64,000 bases of DNA from Clostridiaceae bacterium (GCA_902362865.1 CABIYE010000002.1:310001-374000), one strand, 5' to 3'; positions 1 through 9,387 are shown, counted from the first letter of the stretch. The notes: generated from the sequence alone by a model not told the origin. Program-made: numbers and translations.

Positions 1-2887
1 ACTCCAGATAGAAAGGAAATACAATCTGCTTCTCGCACATTTCCTGCAGCACCTGATGCAGAAGTTCTCCGATCTCGTCATCATATTCCCTGTCAGAATA
101 GTACCGTAGCACAGCAATCTTGCAGATGTCCGCCAATTCTTCCTTTAACTTATATTCGTTAATAATAATTTCAAATACAGATTCCCCATTGATTCTCCCA
201 TTTACCATATACTCTCTGGATGCATATGCCAAATACGCCTGTTTCAAGCGGAAATACGGATTCCCATTCAGATAATAATCCAGAAAAATCTCTTCTTCCC
301 CGAACATATCTTCTGAGAAAATCATCTGTGTAATGATCCGCTCTCCCAGCTTCACAACCAACACTCCATATTCTTTTGCAGTCTCCCACAGTTTCTTCAT
401 ATCCCTGGTCGCCCCACAATAGAAATTGGCAAGATAGGTAAGAATCACCTTGTCATACTGCTGCCGCTTAAACAACTCAAAACACAGATACAACAGGAAA
501 TCATCTTCCTCGTAATTATCTTCCCGTATTCTTTTACTGCAAAGACGGAAAATCTCTTTCTCATCAAAAGCATCCATTCCCTTCATCCGCAGATTCTCAA
601 ACGTAGGCTCTTCCTTGTTCCTTTCATAGGACCAATTGGATATATGTGTCATATATTTCTTACACATCTCCATAAAACGAGGTTCATAGAGCAGACGAAC
701 CGTCTCGTACAAGATGGAATCCGTATAGTGCCGCCCGTCCTTTCCTTCCCAGATAATACGTGCGTCTTTGTCATAAAGGTACACAATCGTCCCTTCTTTC
801 CTGACCGGAACCCTTTGTTTGATACTTCCGTCCTTCTCAATAACCAGCACACATTTCATATTATCTGCCTTTGTCGTCACCCGATAAGCATAGCAAAGAT
901 CATACATCGCCTCCAGTCGTTCTCCTGTCATCTCTTCTTCTGTACAAAAGCGTTTATAAATAATCTTCAGAGAATCACTGATATGGCGCTTCATCAGCTG
1001 TTCCCAGGCAAACTGTACCATCTGCTCCCGGTAACTGATATAAAGGTCACTGGCATACTGCTCGTGCGTGATCAGATTCGCATACAACAGCGCCGCCTTC
1101 TTATAATTCAGGTTATTCCCATGCATAAAATACAGAAAAATCGAACGCGGAAGTGCATCCCTGACTTTCGACTCATCAATCGTAGCCATATAATATTCAT
1201 ATAACTGCGCTATCTTAAGCTCCGCATCTACCGCCCTCTGATACCATACAAAATAACGTCTTTCATCTTTATTGCCTTTAATCAAAAATGTACAGATTGC
1301 ATTCAAAATCATGGGTTCCTTGTACATGTCATAAATCCGCTCCAGAACCCGGAACAATCCTTCATGATAACTTTTCTGCTGGCTGGCAAGATTTGCCACA
1401 TAAAGAGCTAATTCTTTCGTCATCAAACGGTATTTCGATGCAAAATTCAGTACCTGGAATTCAAATTTTCCCAACTTCTTTAGCAGATTTGTCTTTTCCT
1501 TATAGCAGCGATATGCCTCCAGATAAATCAGGACCTGATTCGTATCATATGCATAAAACTGCTGCTCCAGCACTTTAATCCTCCGATAAGGATCTTTGTA
1601 CTGCGAGTCTATATCAAGAAGCATAAGAAAAAGCTCCCAGGAATCCTGATGCCGCATCCACACCTTCCCTATCTCATCAATCACTCTCTCCACATGGCTT
1701 CCCTGCCTGCGGATCAGCGCTGTCAGATACAAATAATAAGCATTGCTCTTCGGATCTTTTCCAATTGCGAACCGGTTATAATTATAGTTTTCCAGGATCC
1801 ACTTTGCTTCTTCAATGTAATTGCCAATAATATAAATATGCGCAAGGAATAATTGGATCATATCGTCCAGCGGGGCATGAGTACGCATCTCCTTTGCCTT
1901 TTCAATCGCACTTTCACTCCAACGGTTCAATTCCATCCTCCCCGCCATATAAGAAATATATTCCTTCATAATCTGCGCCATCAAAAATGTAACTTCTCTT
2001 CTGTCTTCATCATATTCGCAGTTCTGTCTTACCTCAACCTCATAAGCCAACACTTCATACGGCGTCACAAAAAGAATTTTCCCAAAGTTGCGTCCCCCGT
2101 GTAGGCGTTCCGGATGCACAAGAAATTCCATCTCATACATATTTCCGACAAAATCATCGGTAGTCAGCCTGGTTCTTCCTGTTGTAATAAATCCACCCTC
2201 CAGGCGTACCTCTATCGGCATAAACCCCCATGTGTTCTTAATGATCTTCAGAGTTCCTTTCGACGCTTCCTTAATATCTTCAAACAGCATTCCTTCCCCT
2301 GAGAGGGTAAGGAATATACATTCTTTCTGTTTGATTCCTACAAGAAACTCTTCCATCGCCTGTTCATCAAGAGACCATTTTCTCATATTATCATAAAGAT
2401 GGAATACTCGTGGGTTCTCATATTTCAACACTTCATAAAATTCCCTGGAACGGAACAATCTCTGTGCTTCCGAAAAATCCTTAATAGCCAAACGCTTGAA
2501 ATCTTCCGTACTCTGAACCTTCCCATAAGAAGTCATAACATAGGGTTTCTCGATAATTGCTGTAAACGCAATTGTGTATTCTCCGCCATTACATACGATA
2601 GAAAAGGTACCTTTCTCCACATGACCCGGACGCAGTCCTCTGCCGTCATACTCAAAATTCACCTTAACAGGATTTCCTTCAAATCCCTGCTCGATACAGC
2701 GCATACGAAAAGAAGACGGATATACAAGTCCTCTTATAACTCCGTCTGATAGGCTCTCTATTATAAAATTCCCCTTGTACACTTCCCCTTCACCAATGGT
2801 GAGAAGCAGATGTGTCTCCGGGAATACGATATCCGGATGAGCCACCTGAAAATCACCTTTTGAAAATTTTTTAATTTTATTTTTCAA
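1..2887 (-). CDS. DUF5717 family protein (3' end outside window)
   Basis: A reading frame is open from a TTG at 2887 to the window edge, about 962 codons without a stop, so the C-terminus lies beyond position 1. AGGTGG sits about 7 bases before the TTG; an in-frame ATG at 2908 is possible but lies upstream of that ribosome site. The protein begins MKNKIKKFSKGDFQV, has no signal peptide or membrane segment, carries a beta-rich N-terminal part (roughly residues 15-330) and then a long helical, repeat-like part rich in Tyr, Leu and charged residues. From memory this matches the large Lachnospiraceae DUF5717 family. Its function is unknown; the helical half could be a TPR-like scaffold, which is inference. 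It is transcribed away from the CobD-like gene. Confidence 0.85.
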   Translation of the reverse strand, partial: MKNKIKKFSKGDFQVAHPDIVFPETHLLLTIGEGEVYKGNFIIESLSDGVIRGLVYPSSFRMRCIEQGFEGNPVKVNFEYDGRGLRPGHVEKGTFSIVCNGGEYTIAFTAIIEKPYVMTSYGKVQSTEDFKRLAIKDFSEAQRLFRSREFYEVLKYENPRVFHLYDNMRKWSLDEQAMEEFLVGIKQKECIFLTLSGEGMLFEDIKEASKGTLKIIKNTWGFMPIEVRLEGGFITTGRTRLTTDDFVGNMYEMEFLVHPERLHGGRNFGKILFVTPYEVLAYEVEVRQNCEYDEDRREVTFLMAQIMKEYISYMAGRMELNRWSESAIEKAKEMRTHAPLDDMIQLFLAHIYIIGNYIEEAKWILENYNYNRFAIGKDPKSNAYYLYLTALIRRQGSHVERVIDEIGKVWMRHQDSWELFLMLLDIDSQYKDPYRRIKVLEQQFYAYDTNQVLIYLEAYRCYKEKTNLLKKLGKFEFQVLNFASKYRLMTKELALYVANLASQQKSYHEGLFRVLERIYDMYKEPMILNAICTFLIKGNKDERRYFVWYQRAVDAELKIAQLYEYYMATIDESKVRDALPRSIFLYFMHGNNLNYKKAALLYANLITHEQYASDLYISYREQMVQFAWEQLMKRHISDSLKIIYKRFCTEEEMTGERLEAMYDLCYAYRVTTKADNMKCVLVIEKDGSIKQRVPVRKEGTIVYLYDKDARIIWEGKDGRHYTDSILYETVRLLYEPRFMEMCKKYMTHISNWSYERNKEEPTFENLRMKGMDAFDEKEIFRLCSKRIREDNYEEDDFLLYLCFELFKRQQYDKVILTYLANFYCGATRDMKKLWETAKEYGVLVVKLGERIITQMIFSEDMFGEEEIFLDYYLNGNPYFRLKQAYLAYASREYMVNGRINGESVFEIIINEYKLKEELADICKIAVLRYYSDREYDDEIGELLHQVLQEMCEKQIVFPFYLE

Positions 2888-3019
2888 GCCTGCCACCTCT
2901 TCTTGCATTGCATTTTCATTTAAACATACTATAATAAATTATAGCATTCTTTTAATATGAATAGCAATGCTGAAACACAAATTATTCAACCATTATTCAA
3001 GATTCTGTAAGGAGGACAT

Positions 3020-4117
3020 ATGAATACAAATATAACACCAGCCTTTCACGGCAGTGATCTAGAAAAAATAGCTGCCTACTACCACATTCCACAGGAGTCT
3101 ATCATAAACTTTGGGGCAAATGTCAATCCACTAGGTCTCTCTCCTTCCGTAAAATCTGCTCTTGCAGACAATCTGGATGTAATTACCCGGTATCCGGACA
3201 GGGACTACAAAGCCCTTCGCGAAACCATAGCTGCATATTGCAGCGTCAACACTGACCAGGTAGCAGTAGGTAACGGATCCACAGAACTGATTTCTCTGCT
3301 TATCGGCCATCGCAAAGCAAAGCACGCCTTGGTCGTTGGTCCCACCTACTCAGAATACGAAAGAGAACTTTCCCTGACAGGGGGCAGTATGTCCTATTAT
3401 AATCTGAAAGAACACGAAGATTTCCATCTGGATCCATCTGACCTTTTAAAATCACTTCCGCCGGAGACTGATTTTTTAATCCTTTGCAACCCCAATAATC
3501 CTACTTCCTCTGCCGTCAGACAGGAAAACATTGAAACGATTCTTTCCGAATGTAAAAAAAGAGGAATATTTGTCATGATTGACGAGACTTATGTGGAATT
3601 TGCGCCCTGCATAGAGGAAATCACTGCCATGCCCCTTACAAAAATCTTTGACAACCTCATGGTTATTCGGGGCGTATCCAAATTCTATGCTGCCCCGGGA
3701 CTCCGCCTCGGCTACGGCGTCACCGGCAACCAGGAATTTTTGTCCTCCTTGAAACGCTGTCAGAATCCCTGGAGCTTAAATAGTATAGCCGCTTTTGCCG
3801 GTGAAAAAATGCTGCAGGATACTGCTTATATAAAGGAAACCAGAGCGTTGATTCTTTCCCAGCGGAAGCAGCTTTGTAAGACTCTGAGAGAAGTGCCCTT
3901 CTTAAAAATCTACGAACCCTATGCCAATTTCATCTTAGTCCGGCTCTTAAAAGAAGGGCTGACCTCCCATCAGGTTTTTGAACACGCCATCCGGCAAGGG
4001 CTGATGATTAGAGACTGCTCTTCTTTTAAAAGCCTCGAAGGAGAATATATCAGGTTCTGCATCATGAAGCCAGAAGACAATGCCCGGTTAATACAATGCC
4101 TGAAAGAATTACCGTAA
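3020..4117 (+). CDS. CobD-like class I/II PLP-dependent aminotransferase / threonine-phosphate decarboxylase family
   Basis: A 365-residue fold-type I PLP enzyme. The N-terminal FHGSDL resembles the HGGD start of CobD/HisC-like proteins. NPNNPTS (around 158-164), DETYVEF (188-194) and GVSKFYAAPGLRLGYG, with the presumed Schiff-base Lys at 221, form the cofactor site. AAGGAGG lies just before the ATG. CobD makes 1-aminopropan-2-ol phosphate from threonine phosphate for cobalamin synthesis, while close relatives are histidinol-phosphate aminotransferases. No cobalamin or histidine gene is next to it, so the substrate is open. It is monocistronic and converges with the AlaX gene, from which it is separated by only 14 bases. 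Confidence 0.75.
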   Translation: MNTNITPAFHGSDLEKIAAYYHIPQESIINFGANVNPLGLSPSVKSALADNLDVITRYPDRDYKALRETIAAYCSVNTDQVAVGNGSTELISLLIGHRKAKHALVVGPTYSEYERELSLTGGSMSYYNLKEHEDFHLDPSDLLKSLPPETDFLILCNPNNPTSSAVRQENIETILSECKKRGIFVMIDETYVEFAPCIEEITAMPLTKIFDNLMVIRGVSKFYAAPGLRLGYGVTGNQEFLSSLKRCQNPWSLNSIAAFAGEKMLQDTAYIKETRALILSQRKQLCKTLREVPFLKIYEPYANFILVRLLKEGLTSHQVFEHAIRQGLMIRDCSSFKSLEGEYIRFCIMKPEDNARLIQCLKELP

Positions 4118-4131
4118 CCTCTTCATAGCTT

Positions 4132-5289
4132 CTAAAGACTTTCCAAGGCCTCAGCAATGAGGCTTTTTTCTGCGGAAAGGCTTCCCTGCACCATCTCCGG
4201 TTTTCCGCCGCCTCTTCCCTGAAATTTCTCATTCAGCATTCTGCTGACCGGCCTTACATCCTCCGTCCTGCTGCCGATTACATAGCGGTATCCCGTCACA
4301 TCCGTCCCGGCAAACACAGCGCACACCCTCGCGCCCCGCTCCAGCAGAAGATTCATCAGTTCTCTTGGTTCGTTTCCTGTCAGCTCTTCCTCAAATACAC
4401 GCACGATAGGTTCCTGAATCTCAATTTCCTGCGCCTTATAAACAAGCATCTGCTGCCGGAGAGATGCCGCCTTGCTCTTTAGCCTTCCCTGTTCTTCTTT
4501 CAGCCTTTCTACGGCTTCTGCTATCTCATTTTCCTTTTCACAGAGAAGCGCTCCAATGCGCTTTGCATTTTCCTGCTTTCTGTCATAATCTTTCAGCGCC
4601 CGTCCTCCACACAACATGGTGATACGCTCGCCGCCTTTATAATTCATCCTATTAACAAGCTTAATCAGTCCAATCTCCCCGGTCTTTTTTACATGAGGGG
4701 CACAGCATGCACAAACATCATATCCGGGTATCGTCACGATACGTACTTGACCGTCAATCTCTATCTTGCTCCTGTATTCCATCTGCGCAAGCTCATCCTT
4801 GGACGGATAAGTCACCAGGACATCCAGATTTTCAAAAACAGCCCGGTTTGCTTCCCATTCAATTTCCTTTAATTCTTCTTTTGTAATCGGACCATTAAAA
4901 TCCATCGTACAGTAGTCATCTCCCAGATGAAAACCAACATTCTCATATCCGAACCTGCGGTGTACGATTCCCGACACGATATGCTCTCCACTGTGCTGCT
5001 GCATCCGGTCAAATCTGACTTCCCAGTCAAGAATCCCATGGACGCACTTTCCCTCTTCAAGGGCAGTGTCCGTCTCATGAAAAATGATGCCGCCCTTTTC
5101 CTTCGTATCCGTCACCTGCACTCCGTCCAGGCACCCGACATCACCGTACTGGCCTCCCCCTTCCGGAAAAAAGGCAGTCCTGTCAAGAACCACCCTATAT
5201 CTCTCTCCTTCCGGCCGGCAAGATACTACACAGGCATCAAATTCACGGACATAACCGTCCGCATAATACAATTTCGCCGTCTCTTTCAT
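4132..5289 (-). CDS. alanyl-tRNA editing protein (AlaX type, with DHHA1 domain)
   Basis: A 385-residue stand-alone homologue of the AlaRS editing half. It should hydrolyse mischarged Ser-tRNA(Ala) or Gly-tRNA(Ala). The N-terminal beta-barrel (about 1-90) is followed by the tRNA-SAD domain with the zinc ligands H99-x3-H103 (HSGEH) and C195-x3-H199 (CCAPH). After a coiled-coil stretch (about 235-280) comes a DHHA1 domain ending in GGGKPEMVQGS. The length fits the long AlaX-L class. It lies 6 bases downstream of argS on the same strand, so the two are probably cotranscribed, pairing charging and proofreading functions. Confidence 0.9.
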   Translation of the reverse strand: MKETAKLYYADGYVREFDACVVSCRPEGERYRVVLDRTAFFPEGGGQYGDVGCLDGVQVTDTKEKGGIIFHETDTALEEGKCVHGILDWEVRFDRMQQHSGEHIVSGIVHRRFGYENVGFHLGDDYCTMDFNGPITKEELKEIEWEANRAVFENLDVLVTYPSKDELAQMEYRSKIEIDGQVRIVTIPGYDVCACCAPHVKKTGEIGLIKLVNRMNYKGGERITMLCGGRALKDYDRKQENAKRIGALLCEKENEIAEAVERLKEEQGRLKSKAASLRQQMLVYKAQEIEIQEPIVRVFEEELTGNEPRELMNLLLERGARVCAVFAGTDVTGYRYVIGSRTEDVRPVSRMLNEKFQGRGGGKPEMVQGSLSAEKSLIAEALESL

Positions 5290-5295
5290 ATAGAA

Positions 5296-7062
5296 TTACA
5301 TCCTTTCCGGTGCCTCAAAACCAAGCATATCAATACAAGCTTCCAATACTTTCTTCGTAATCACCAGCAGAGCAATATAACTTTCTTTCTTCGCCTTTTC
5401 TTCTTCTGCAAGAATCTTTGTCTCATGGTAAAATCGATTAAATGCATTTGCCAAATCATAAATATACGCGCAGATTTTATGAGGAGCAGTCTCTTCAAAG
5501 GCGTTCTTAATAACCCCGTTATACTTCGCTGCTTCCAGCATCAACGCCTTTTCGCTCTCACTATGTGCACCTGCAATTTTCAGCCCGTCCAGGCTGTCTC
5601 CCGCTTCCTTATATTTATTCAGAATGGACTTAATCCGCACAATCGTATAAAGAATGTACGGGCCCGTATTTCCCTCAAAAGACGTGAACCTGTCCACATC
5701 AAAAATATAATCTTTGCTTGCCTGATTCGATAAATCACCATATTTAATCGCAGATATTCCTACAATCTTCGCTGTCTCTTCCGCCTCTGCTTCCTCTACG
5801 GTACGGTTATCTGCAATCTTCTTATACATCTCTTCCGTAATCTCTGCAATCAGATTCTCCAGGCGCATCACGCCGCCTTCCCTTGTTTTGAAAGGCTTGC
5901 CGTCTTTTCCGTTCATGGTTCCGAATCCCTGGAAAATAAGCTCCGTAGACTCCGGTACAATCCCCGTCTTCTTCGCTGCACGGAATACCTGTATAAAATG
6001 AAGTTCCTGCCTTTTATCCACAATGTAAATCACCTTGTCCGGATGATAGTCTTCTTCCCTCTGAACCAGCGTAGCAAGATCTGTGGTTCCATAAAGCGAA
6101 GCCCCGTCAGACTTCTGTATCATGCAGGGCGGTATCTCCTTCGTATCAGACGCTTCCTTCACGTCAATCACCAGCGCGCCCTGATCCATATACGCATACC
6201 CTTCTTTTTTCAAACGGTCAATCATAGCCGGGATATATTTCTGAGCATCAGATTCTCCCTTCCACAGATCAAAGTCCACATTCAGGTTGCGGTAGTTCTT
6301 CTTCAAATCTGCAACAGACACCTGCATAATATGATTCCAGATAGCCGTATAGCCTCTGTGCCCGTTCTGGAGCAGATATGTGGCGTGAAGCGCCTCTTCC
6401 CTATATTCCTCATTTTCCTTGGCAAATGCACTGGCAGCCGGATAGATTTCCTCCAACTCTCCAATGGTAAATGGTGCTTCCTCAGGATACTCCCCCAAAT
6501 AAGCTTCATCAAAATACGGAAGTTCCGGCTTGCGCTTTTTAAGTTCTGTAATAATCAGTCCCATCTGATATCCCCAGTCGCCCAGATGGATATCTCCCAG
6601 GACCTCATGTCCCATAGCGCGGCAAATTCTTTTAATGCTCTCGCCAATAATCGCCGAACGCAAATGTCCTACATGGAGCGGCTTTGCCACATTGGGTCCG
6701 CCATAATCCACAAGAATCATCTGAGGATCTTTTGCCTTCTCAAGCCCCAGCGCTTCATCCTCCGCCATCTGATTCAGATACTCTGCCACAAATCCGTCAT
6801 CTAATTTCATATTAATAAATCCCGGTTTCACTGCTTCAACTTCCGCAATGCACCTACTTTCTCCAAGCCTTCCCACCACGTCTTCCGCAATCATAAGCGG
6901 CGCTTTCTTATACGTCTTTGCCCCCGCCATCGCACCGTTACACTGGTATTCACACAGATCCGGACGATTGGACAGTGTTACTCTTGCATATGATTTATCA
7001 TATCCTGCCTCTTCAAAAGCTTTCTTAAGCTCTGCTGTTATGAGGTCAATTATCTGTTTCAT
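5296..7062 (-). CDS. argS: arginyl-tRNA synthetase
   Basis: A 588-residue class I aminoacyl-tRNA synthetase that charges tRNA(Arg). The N-terminal Add-1 domain (about 1-110) precedes the HIGH-type motif H130-VGH within PNVAKPLHVGHLRSA. The central Rossmann domain and the C-terminal anticodon-binding helical domain (DALR-like, about 470-588) are present, and the protein ends in GFEAPERM, near the usual length. AAGGAGG precedes the ATG. It is the first gene of a two-gene unit with the alanyl-tRNA editing protein and is divergent from the GntR/ABC operon. A tRNA-Arg(CCG) gene lies elsewhere in the window, at 16052. Confidence 0.97.
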   Translation of the reverse strand: MKQIIDLITAELKKAFEEAGYDKSYARVTLSNRPDLCEYQCNGAMAGAKTYKKAPLMIAEDVVGRLGESRCIAEVEAVKPGFINMKLDDGFVAEYLNQMAEDEALGLEKAKDPQMILVDYGGPNVAKPLHVGHLRSAIIGESIKRICRAMGHEVLGDIHLGDWGYQMGLIITELKKRKPELPYFDEAYLGEYPEEAPFTIGELEEIYPAASAFAKENEEYREEALHATYLLQNGHRGYTAIWNHIMQVSVADLKKNYRNLNVDFDLWKGESDAQKYIPAMIDRLKKEGYAYMDQGALVIDVKEASDTKEIPPCMIQKSDGASLYGTTDLATLVQREEDYHPDKVIYIVDKRQELHFIQVFRAAKKTGIVPESTELIFQGFGTMNGKDGKPFKTREGGVMRLENLIAEITEEMYKKIADNRTVEEAEAEETAKIVGISAIKYGDLSNQASKDYIFDVDRFTSFEGNTGPYILYTIVRIKSILNKYKEAGDSLDGLKIAGAHSESEKALMLEAAKYNGVIKNAFEETAPHKICAYIYDLANAFNRFYHETKILAEEEKAKKESYIALLVITKKVLEACIDMLGFEAPERM

Positions 7063-7149
7063 TCGTCATCCTCCTTGTTATAGCCATTTGCAGAAACTGC
7101 TATCTAATGTATAAGTTTAGCATAATTCTTATCCTCTCTCAATAATAAC

Positions 7150-7194
7150 TTGACTTTTCCCGGCAAACGTATTATTGTACTATTAAGATAATAC
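7150..7194 (+). promoter_or_regulatory. promoter and candidate GntR operator
   Basis: TTGACT (7150-7155), a 17-base spacer and TATTGT (7173-7178) form a sigma-A-like promoter. Overlapping the -10 is an exact inverted repeat, GTATTAT (7169-7175) and ATAATAC (7188-7194), with 12 bases between the arms. The position suggests that the YtrA-type repressor encoded just downstream binds here and controls its own operon; that is inference. Confidence 0.6.
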
Positions 7195-7211
7195 AAAGTG
7201 AGGTGAAGCAG

Positions 7212-7589
7212 ATGCCATGGGAGTTAGATAATGACCGTCCCATCTATTTACAGTTAATGGAACGCATACAGCGAGACATTATTGCCGGAGTCTACCAGCC
7301 CGGTGATAAGCTTCCATCTGTCAGGGATCTCGCAGTAGAAGCTGCCGTAAATCCCAACACAATGCAGAAAGCATTATCCGAACTGGAAAGAAACGGACTT
7401 GTGCATTCTTACCGCACAAGCGGACGTTTTATTACGGAGGACAAAACCATGTTAAGAAAGATGAAAGAACAACAAGCTTCCCGCCAAATCAAAGAATTTA
7501 TAGAAAAGATGAGGCAGCTTGGCTATCAGGATCCGGAAATACTGAGTCTTATTAAAGAAACTATCAACGGAGTGGGAATGCAGCCATGA
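7212..7589 (+). CDS. GntR family transcriptional regulator, YtrA subfamily
   Basis: A short (about 125 residues) GntR regulator: an N-terminal winged helix (DRPIYLQLMERI, GDKLPSVRDLA, NPNTMQKALSELERNGLV) and only a short helical C-terminus, which defines the YtrA subfamily that normally represses an adjacent ABC transporter operon. I chose ATG 7212 over the upstream GTG 7203 because GAGGTG (7200-7205) is then a well-spaced ribosome site, whereas the GTG would lie inside it. The stop overlaps the ATPase start by 4 bases (ATGA), indicating translational coupling. An inverted repeat over the promoter is the likely operator. Confidence 0.9.
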   Translation: MPWELDNDRPIYLQLMERIQRDIIAGVYQPGDKLPSVRDLAVEAAVNPNTMQKALSELERNGLVHSYRTSGRFITEDKTMLRKMKEQQASRQIKEFIEKMRQLGYQDPEILSLIKETINGVGMQP

Positions 7590-8287
7590 ATCCAATCATA
7601 GAATGCCGGGGACTTTCCAAAAAATACGCCAACGATTTCTATGCTCTTGCCAACCTCAATCTTGTACTGGAGCGCGGTCAGATCATCGGATTGCTGGGTC
7701 CCAACGGAAGCGGCAAAACAACGCTTATCAAACTAATCAACGACCTTTTGGTTCCCACAGAAGGAAGTATATGGATCGCAGGGAAAACCCCCGGAGTGGA
7801 AACAAAGAAACTGATATCCTATCTTCCTGAGCGGACTTACCTCGATTCCACTATGAAGATTCAGGATTTGATCCATTACTTCACGGATTTTTACGGTAAT
7901 TTTATCCCAGAACGTGCATATCACATGCTGGAAGACCTGAAAATCAAACCGGAAGACAGGCTTCGCACACTTTCAAAAGGGACGAAAGAAAAGGTGCAGT
8001 TAATCCTTGTCATGAGTCGTGACGCGGACCTGTATATTCTCGATGAACCAATCGGAGGCGTCGATCCGGCTGCAAGAGATTACATTTTAAATACTATTCT
8101 TACGAACTATAACGAGAATGCGACCATACTCCTATCCACCCAGCTTATTGCAGACATTGAAAACATCTTAGACAGAGTTCTCTTCCTGAAAAACGGGCAA
8201 ATCATCCTCAATGCCGCTGTTGATGAGATTAGAATGGAGCAGGGGAAATCTGTAGATACATTATTCAGGGAGGTATTCAGATGTTAG
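7586..8287 (+). CDS. ABC transporter ATP-binding protein
   Basis: A 233-residue ATPase subunit with Walker A GPNGSGKT (about 37-44), signature LSKGTKEKV, Walker B LYILDEP and an H-loop region replaced by STQLIADIEN where SH is usual. It pairs with the membrane protein encoded next; the two genes overlap by 7 bases. Together with the YtrA-type repressor this resembles the B. subtilis ytr layout, associated with cell-envelope stress, but the substrate cannot be read from the sequence. The Q-for-H change at the switch histidine (STQ for SHH/SHD) is also seen in some members of this exporter group. Confidence 0.92.
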   Translation: MNPIIECRGLSKKYANDFYALANLNLVLERGQIIGLLGPNGSGKTTLIKLINDLLVPTEGSIWIAGKTPGVETKKLISYLPERTYLDSTMKIQDLIHYFTDFYGNFIPERAYHMLEDLKIKPEDRLRTLSKGTKEKVQLILVMSRDADLYILDEPIGGVDPAARDYILNTILTNYNENATILLSTQLIADIENILDRVLFLKNGQIILNAAVDEIRMEQGKSVDTLFREVFRC

Positions 8288-9093
8288 GGAAACTGATAAA
8301 ATATGACTTAAAGGCCTTAAACCGCTTTCTGATTCTTATCCATGCTTTTTTATTGGCCGCATCCGCTGCCTGCCGGCTTTTTATAACCGGCCGCATAAAT
8401 GCTGATGCAAACGAACTGAATCAGATTCTGCTTGCACTGTCCATTATTTTTTACTTCATACTTTTTATTGGTGTATCCTGGGGAACCCAGATTATTATCG
8501 CAGTCAGATTCTATAAAAATATTTTTTCTGACGAAGGATATTTAACCAACACACTTCCGGTCACCCGAGGCCAGCTCCTGCTGTCCAAGACGATTGCCGG
8601 AAGCATCTGGAGTACAATTGACGCAATATTCATCTATTTGTGCACATTCCTCTTGCTTGCTACTCCTTATGTAATAACAGCAGTGAAAGAAAACGGAGAC
8701 GAACTTCTGCAGGTATTCGGAATCCCTAAATCCATCTCTCTGGCAGCAGTATTTTTCTGGTTTCTTCTGCTTATTTTAATTGGCGGAATCGGCAACACCA
8801 TTTTGTTATACGCATCCATTGTACTTGGACAGTTATTCGGCAGCCACCGGGTACTCGGTTCCGTTGTTGCCTATTTTGTGCTGACTGCCTTAATCTCTGT
8901 TTTTACACTACTCTTTATGACAGTGACAGGAAGCTTTTCAGTTGCAATGACATCCGCTGCCGAAAACACGATCCTGCCTTATGACTATTTTAAAAACACT
9001 CTTATGATAACAATCATTCTCGAAACAGTTACTTCTATCATACTATATGGAATCTCCTACTGGATGATGGAAAAGAAAATGAATCTGAACTAA
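8281..9093 (+). CDS. ABC transporter permease (ABC-2-like membrane protein)
   Basis: A 270-residue polytopic membrane protein with about six hydrophobic segments (near residues 15-35, 50-75, 100-130, 155-185, 195-225 and 235-260). It starts MLGKLIKYDLKALNR, the cytoplasmic lead typical of ABC-2 type permeases. It overlaps the ATPase gene and closes the three-gene operon. No substrate motif is visible. Its stop is only 3 bases before the 195-bp repeat element, so that element lies in the 3' flank of this transcript. Confidence 0.85.
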   Translation: MLGKLIKYDLKALNRFLILIHAFLLAASAACRLFITGRINADANELNQILLALSIIFYFILFIGVSWGTQIIIAVRFYKNIFSDEGYLTNTLPVTRGQLLLSKTIAGSIWSTIDAIFIYLCTFLLLATPYVITAVKENGDELLQVFGIPKSISLAAVFFWFLLLILIGGIGNTILLYASIVLGQLFGSHRVLGSVVAYFVLTALISVFTLLFMTVTGSFSVAMTSAAENTILPYDYFKNTLMITIILETVTSIILYGISYWMMEKKMNLN

Positions 9094-9096
9094 ACC

Positions 9097-9291
9097 GTTA
9101 CCATTCACAGCCGATTTGAGATCCAATATGGATTCGTCGTGCTTGCACGTAAGAAGATATATTGGATTTCAAATCCGGTCTGTGGAGCAGTCACCCCACC
9201 CGCATAAGCAGTCTTAGCTCCGACAGGAGCGGGACTGGAGCATCGAAGATGCGACGAGTGCGCGTGCTGGTGGGGTGCTGTGAATGGTAAC
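9097..9291. mobile_element. 195-bp MITE-like element, copy A
   Basis: Bounded by perfect 15-bp terminal inverted repeats (GTTACCATTCACAGC at 9097-9111 and its reverse complement at 9277-9291). Exactly the same length as copy B at 17264-17458, with about 14 differences counted by eye. Inside are a long 5' hairpin (about 9106-9184) and a 3' domain closed by CACCCCACC / GGTGGGGTG (9192-9200 and 9269-9277) that holds smaller hairpins GCTCC/GGAGC and GCATC/GATGC. No protein-like frame is credible. No matching target duplication flanks this copy, suggesting an older insertion. Confidence 0.8.
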
Positions 9292-9315
9292 AATTGAGAA
9301 ATATGCAATTTTTAA

Positions 9316-9355
9316 CACCGGGAATTGTTGACTGTATAAGCCACAATTCCCGGTG
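9316..9355. terminator. hairpin between convergent genes
   Basis: CACCGGGAATTGT (9316-9328) and its exact reverse complement (9343-9355) form a 13-bp stem between the ABC permease and the SLH gene. The T-tract is poor on both sides, so its use as an intrinsic terminator is plausible rather than certain. Confidence 0.55.
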
Positions 9356-9387
9356 AAATTCTAATCTTCAAACTCTGCCTATCAAAA

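Noticed and set aside
644..1204. 186-codon plus-strand frame inside the DUF5717 gene
   Set aside because: Antisense shadow; the minus-strand DUF5717 frame is continuous and family-like over the same bases.
3020..4117. Part of a cobalamin biosynthesis cluster
   Set aside because: Only the CobD-like enzyme is present; neighbours are unrelated, so pathway membership is not claimed.
9105..9308. Open frame across the first 195-bp element
   Set aside because: It coincides with the structured repeat, breaks differently in copy B and has no ribosome site; it is non-coding.
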